From NCBI GenBank assembly GCA_903865465.1, contig CAIPJU010000686.1, forward strand, positions 1 to 10,096: a DNA stretch of 10,096 nt, given 5' to 3'. The notes under the pieces are model-generated. The model saw only the letters and a list, made by a program, of their open reading frames with translations, did no database searches and was not told where the DNA came from. Positions 7,603 to 10,096 of this stretch are shown in pieces. The DNA comes from an uncultured Bacteroidota bacterium. Lineage in GTDB: Bacteria; Bacteroidota; Bacteroidia; Bacteroidales; VadinHA17. How positions within the stretch are numbered: position 1 is the first letter of the stretch; each line of letters opens with the position of its first letter. The position numbers and the translations under genes were made by a program.

Positions 7603-7649
7603 CTCTCTGTATAAGTTGTCTCTCAGCTTGCACAGAGGAACACAGAGAG
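7603..7649. repeat. CACAGAG direct repeat within an 8-bp inverted repeat
   Basis: Two copies of CACAGAG occur at 7631-7637 and 7641-7647, a 10-base period. CTCTCTGT at 7603-7610 is exactly complementary to ACAGAGAG at 7642-7649, with a 31-base loop between. The element fills most of the 80-base gap between the response regulator and aspartase genes. Repeats of CACAGAG units with short spacers are, as I recall, dispersed in intergenic regions of many environmental bacterial genomes, including Bacteroidota. No T-run follows on either strand, so a classical terminator is unlikely; an RNA processing or attenuation role is possible. Confidence 0.6.
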
Positions 7650-7658
7650 ATAAGATAG

Positions 7659-8834
7659 TTAAAGATTAGAGCCTGAAACAGGCAGGGCATAAGCAATTAC
7701 ATCATTAGCAGTAATTTCATTAGGGCACAAAATAATAAGTCTTTCGAGCACATTACGGAACTCCCTGATGTTTCCAGTCCACTCTACCTTTTTTAACTCT
7801 TCAATAGCTTCGGCTGATAATATTTTTTTACCCATGCCATACTCCTTACAGATAATAGTATTAAAATGTTCTGCCAGATGTGGTATATCTTCGACCCGTT
7901 CGTTCAGACCCGGTACATGAATTAAAATTACGCCAATCCTGTGATATAGATCCTCGCGGAAGTTCTTGTCGTCTATCTCCTTCTTTATGTTCTTATTAGT
8001 AGCTGCTATTACCCTCACATTCACATGAATATCCTTATCGGAGCCAACCCTGGTGATTTTGTTCTCCTGTAAAGCCCGAAGGACCTTTGCTTGGGCCGAG
8101 AGACTCATATCGCCTATTTCATCAAGAAAGAGTGTACCTCCTGTTGCCTGTTCGAATTTTCCAATCCTCTGTTTTATAGCCGAGGTGAAGGAACCTTTTT
8201 CATGTCCGAAAAGCTCACTCTCAATCAGTTCAGAAGGGATTGCTGCACAATTGACCTCTACAAAGGGGCCCTTCGACCGGCTGCTCTTCTCGTGAATCTG
8301 GTGAGCGACAAGCTCTTTTCCCGTACCATTGGAACCTGTTATAAGTACCCTGGCTTCTGTTGGAGCAACCCTGTCGATCATTGCCTTTACCTTTGTAATA
8401 GCTTCCGATTCGCCGACGATCTCATACATCTTGCTGACCTTGCTTTTAAGGTTCTGGGTCTGCAGCATGAGAGTCGACTTGTCCATGGCATTACGCATGG
8501 TTATCAGCAGCCTGTTCAGATCGAGTGGTTTTTCTAGGAAATCGAAAGCTCCTTTTTTTATTGCTTCAACGGCTGTGTCGATATTGCCATGTCCTGATAT
8601 CATAACAACAGGAGTATTTGGCGCTGTCTCGGTAAGCTTTGAAAGTACCTCAAGTCCATCCATCTTCGCCATCTTGATATCGCAAAGAACAATTTCATAA
8701 GTTCTCTCAGAAAACATTGCGAGTCCGGTAGGGCCATCTTCTGCAAGATCAACCTCATGTTTTTCATATTCAAGAACTTCCTTCAGAGTATTCCTGATCG
8801 CTCTTTCATCATCAATAACCAGAATTTTGGACAT
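7659..8834 (-). CDS. NtrC-type response regulator (receiver + AAA+) lacking a DNA-binding domain
   Basis: A cytoplasmic two-component response regulator of 391 residues. The receiver domain (1-118) is complete: acidic pocket Asp8/Asp9, phospho-acceptor Asp52, Ser80 and Lys102. The AAA+ sigma-54-activator domain spans about 137-378: Walker A GSNGTGKE (167-174), a GAFTGA-loop equivalent reading GSFTSA (214-219), Walker B LFLDEIGD (235-242), AATN (277-280), FREDLYHR with the arginine finger (292-299) and GNIREFRN (354-361). The protein stops 13 residues after ITANDV, with no room for the C-terminal Fis-type helix-turn-helix found in NtrC. It therefore either acts from solution, as proposed for HTH-less activators such as FlgR and CtcC, or does something other than open sigma-54 promoters. 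No histidine kinase is in the window. It is 28 bases downstream of the ABC permease gene and 80 upstream of aspA, so a shared transcript is possible. The target genes are unknown. Confidence 0.92.
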   Translation of the reverse strand: MSKILVIDDERAIRNTLKEVLEYEKHEVDLAEDGPTGLAMFSERTYEIVLCDIKMAKMDGLEVLSKLTETAPNTPVVMISGHGNIDTAVEAIKKGAFDFLEKPLDLNRLLITMRNAMDKSTLMLQTQNLKSKVSKMYEIVGESEAITKVKAMIDRVAPTEARVLITGSNGTGKELVAHQIHEKSSRSKGPFVEVNCAAIPSELIESELFGHEKGSFTSAIKQRIGKFEQATGGTLFLDEIGDMSLSAQAKVLRALQENKITRVGSDKDIHVNVRVIAATNKNIKKEIDDKNFREDLYHRIGVILIHVPGLNERVEDIPHLAEHFNTIICKEYGMGKKILSAEAIEELKKVEWTGNIREFRNVLERLIILCPNEITANDVIAYALPVSGSNL

Positions 8835-8862
8835 CAGATCCTTTTATCTTTTTACTTTTATT

Positions 8863-10096
8863 TTATCCGCTGTATCTAAGCCACTTCCAAATCTCCTTCC
8901 ATGATGACTTTTTACCATACATCAAAATTCCCGTGCGGTAAACTTTGGCAGCCATCCAGACGAAAGAGATAAATGTAACCAGCATAATAACCATCGACAC
9001 GGCAATCTGCCAGTAGGGTACATCGAAAGGAATCCTGGCCATCATCACAATGGGGGATGTCAGGGGAATCATTGAGCACCAGAAGGAGAGTGAACTTTCA
9101 GGATTCTGCATTGTGCCCATCGCAACCATCAGACCAATAATTATTGGAATAGTTACGGGAAGCATGAATTGCTGAGTCTCCGTTTCATTATCTACAGCAG
9201 ATCCAATAGCAGCAAATACAGAAGCATAAAGGAGATAGCCTGTAATAAAGTAAAATACAAAACAGAATATTATCAAACCCCATGGCTGATTCATTGCATT
9301 GTCGAAAAGTTTTGAGAACTCTGCAAGTTCAGGCGATGCTGATACGACTTTCGCATCAGCAGGTGACTGCTGGCCGGCCGACATCATATTCTGGGGCATT
9401 GACTGGGTAATTTGTGCAATATCAGTTTTACTAAAAACCGTCGATTTAACAACTGTCACTGTGCCAAACATCAGGACGATCCAAATCAGGAATTGTGTAA
9501 GGCCGACGAGTGCTATTCCGACTATCTTGCCCATCATCAGTTGTACAGGTTTCACGGAAGATACAATTACTTCGACAACCCTGCTGGTCTTCTCCTCTAT
9601 TACGCCTCTCATTACCTGGGAACCGAAAATGAATACCAGCATATACATCAGGAATCCCAGAATATATGCCAGTGCCATGGCTATCCCTGTACTTGTTCCG
9701 GTTATAGCTCCTGTTTCATCAATTTTCTTTGTCTGAACTGAAACCTTAGTCTCGATGTTTTTCATGATCTCATCGAGGTTTTCGATTTTATAGGCCTCAA
9801 GTTTCTGACGTTCAATCTCCTTCTCGAGCGATGATTCAATGTGCTCAAGCAGACCGATCGGGGGCTGCTTTTTCGAAATCAGCTGAACTGCATTGGGGAT
9901 ATGGATCAGATCGGGTGAGATATACAGTATGCCATAATATCCTGATTGTTCGAATGATTTCTTAAGGTCATCTACCTTTACGTTTTCGAGATATACAAAT
10001 TCGGCATCCTTGGTATTCTTAATGATTCCCCTGAAAAGATCAGAGTTATCTTCAATAACGGCAATTTTTTTATTATCTCCCTTTTGGTTCATCATG
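8863..10096 (-). CDS. NatB/YhaP-like ABC-2 transporter permease, N-terminus missing
   Basis: The C-terminal ~410 residues of an ABC-2 type permease of the NatB/YhaP group, the membrane subunit of an exporter that works with a separate ATP-binding protein. The Met at 10095 is very unlikely to be the true start: members begin with a cytoplasmic segment and a membrane helix before the KIAVIED stretch, so the start lies beyond the right edge. Counting from that Met, a large extracytoplasmic region (to about 135) is followed by helices near 137-158, 187-210, 271-295, 311-328 and 363-384, with a possible one at 336-352. Family signatures are VMRGVIEEKTSRVVEVIVSSVKP (161-183, shown in part) and SVFAAIGSAVDNETETQQFM (292-311). 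A soluble insert rich in Met, Gln and Ser sits at 218-262 between helices. NatB itself exports sodium, but many Bacteroidota homologues have no known substrate, and none can be inferred here. The ATPase gene is presumably just outside the window. Confidence 0.88.
   Translation of the reverse strand, partial: MMNQKGDNKKIAVIEDNSDLFRGIIKNTKDAEFVYLENVKVDDLKKSFEQSGYYGILYISPDLIHIPNAVQLISKKQPPIGLLEHIESSLEKEIERQKLEAYKIENLDEIMKNIETKVSVQTKKIDETGAITGTSTGIAMALAYILGFLMYMLVFIFGSQVMRGVIEEKTSRVVEVIVSSVKPVQLMMGKIVGIALVGLTQFLIWIVLMFGTVTVVKSTVFSKTDIAQITQSMPQNMMSAGQQSPADAKVVSASPELAEFSKLFDNAMNQPWGLIIFCFVFYFITGYLLYASVFAAIGSAVDNETETQQFMLPVTIPIIIGLMVAMGTMQNPESSLSFWCSMIPLTSPIVMMARIPFDVPYWQIAVSMVIMLVTFISFVWMAAKVYRTGILMYGKKSSWKEIWKWLRYSG

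Noticed and set aside
7603..7649. Inverted repeat as a Rho-independent terminator of the regulator gene
   Set aside because: The loop is 31 bases, the stem is only 8 bp, and no T-run follows it in the direction of transcription.
8091..8537. 148-codon open frame on the + strand opposite the response regulator
   Set aside because: It is antisense to conserved AAA+ motifs and has no family resemblance.
9299..9741. Overlapping 145- and 109-codon open frames on the + strand opposite the ABC permease
   Set aside because: They are antisense to the conserved permease core, and overlapping frames of this kind arise from its codon use.
10093..10095. Met at 10095 as the start of the ABC permease
   Set aside because: The family has an N-terminal cytoplasmic segment and membrane helix before this point, so the gene continues past the window.

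Overview
The window looks like chromosome from an anaerobic member of the Bacteroidota, most likely in or near the Bacteroidales. The evidence is a DUF5683-type protein directly upstream of a LysM lytic transglycosylase, starts preceded by AT-rich sequence rather than Shine-Dalgarno motifs, a TAnnTTTG-type promoter candidate, and a sigma-54-type regulator with the GSFTSA variant I associate with this phylum. An [FeFe]-hydrogenase maturase implies anaerobic hydrogen metabolism. No tRNA, rRNA, CRISPR array, insertion sequence or prophage gene is visible.

Left block, + strand (1-4792): the 3' end of a DUF5683 gene, a secreted MltD-like lytic transglycosylase (237-1796), and a 993-residue protein fusing a periplasmic SGNH/GDSL domain to a C-terminal membrane-bound O-acyltransferase (MBOAT) domain (1811-4792). 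Gaps are only 14 bases each, so this reads as one operon for the cell envelope. The SGNH part resembles peptidoglycan O-acetylesterases of the Ape1 type, and O-acetylation of peptidoglycan blocks lytic transglycosylases. The pair may therefore couple wall cleavage to wall O-acetylation; this is inference.

Right block, - strand (4833-10096, read right to left): the C-terminal part of a NatB-like ABC-2 permease, an NtrC-type response regulator lacking a DNA-binding domain, an aspartate ammonia-lyase, and hydF, the scaffold GTPase that delivers the [FeFe]-hydrogenase di-iron subcluster. Aspartase next to a hydrogenase maturase suggests the lyase may supply ammonia or fumarate linked to H-cluster assembly. 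The two blocks converge at 4793-4832.

Intergenic space is scarce. The only notable gaps are 7579-7658, which carries a CACAGAG direct repeat inside an inverted repeat, and 6063-6138, which carries a weak Bacteroidota promoter candidate for hydF. No stretch over 300 bases lacks a gene.
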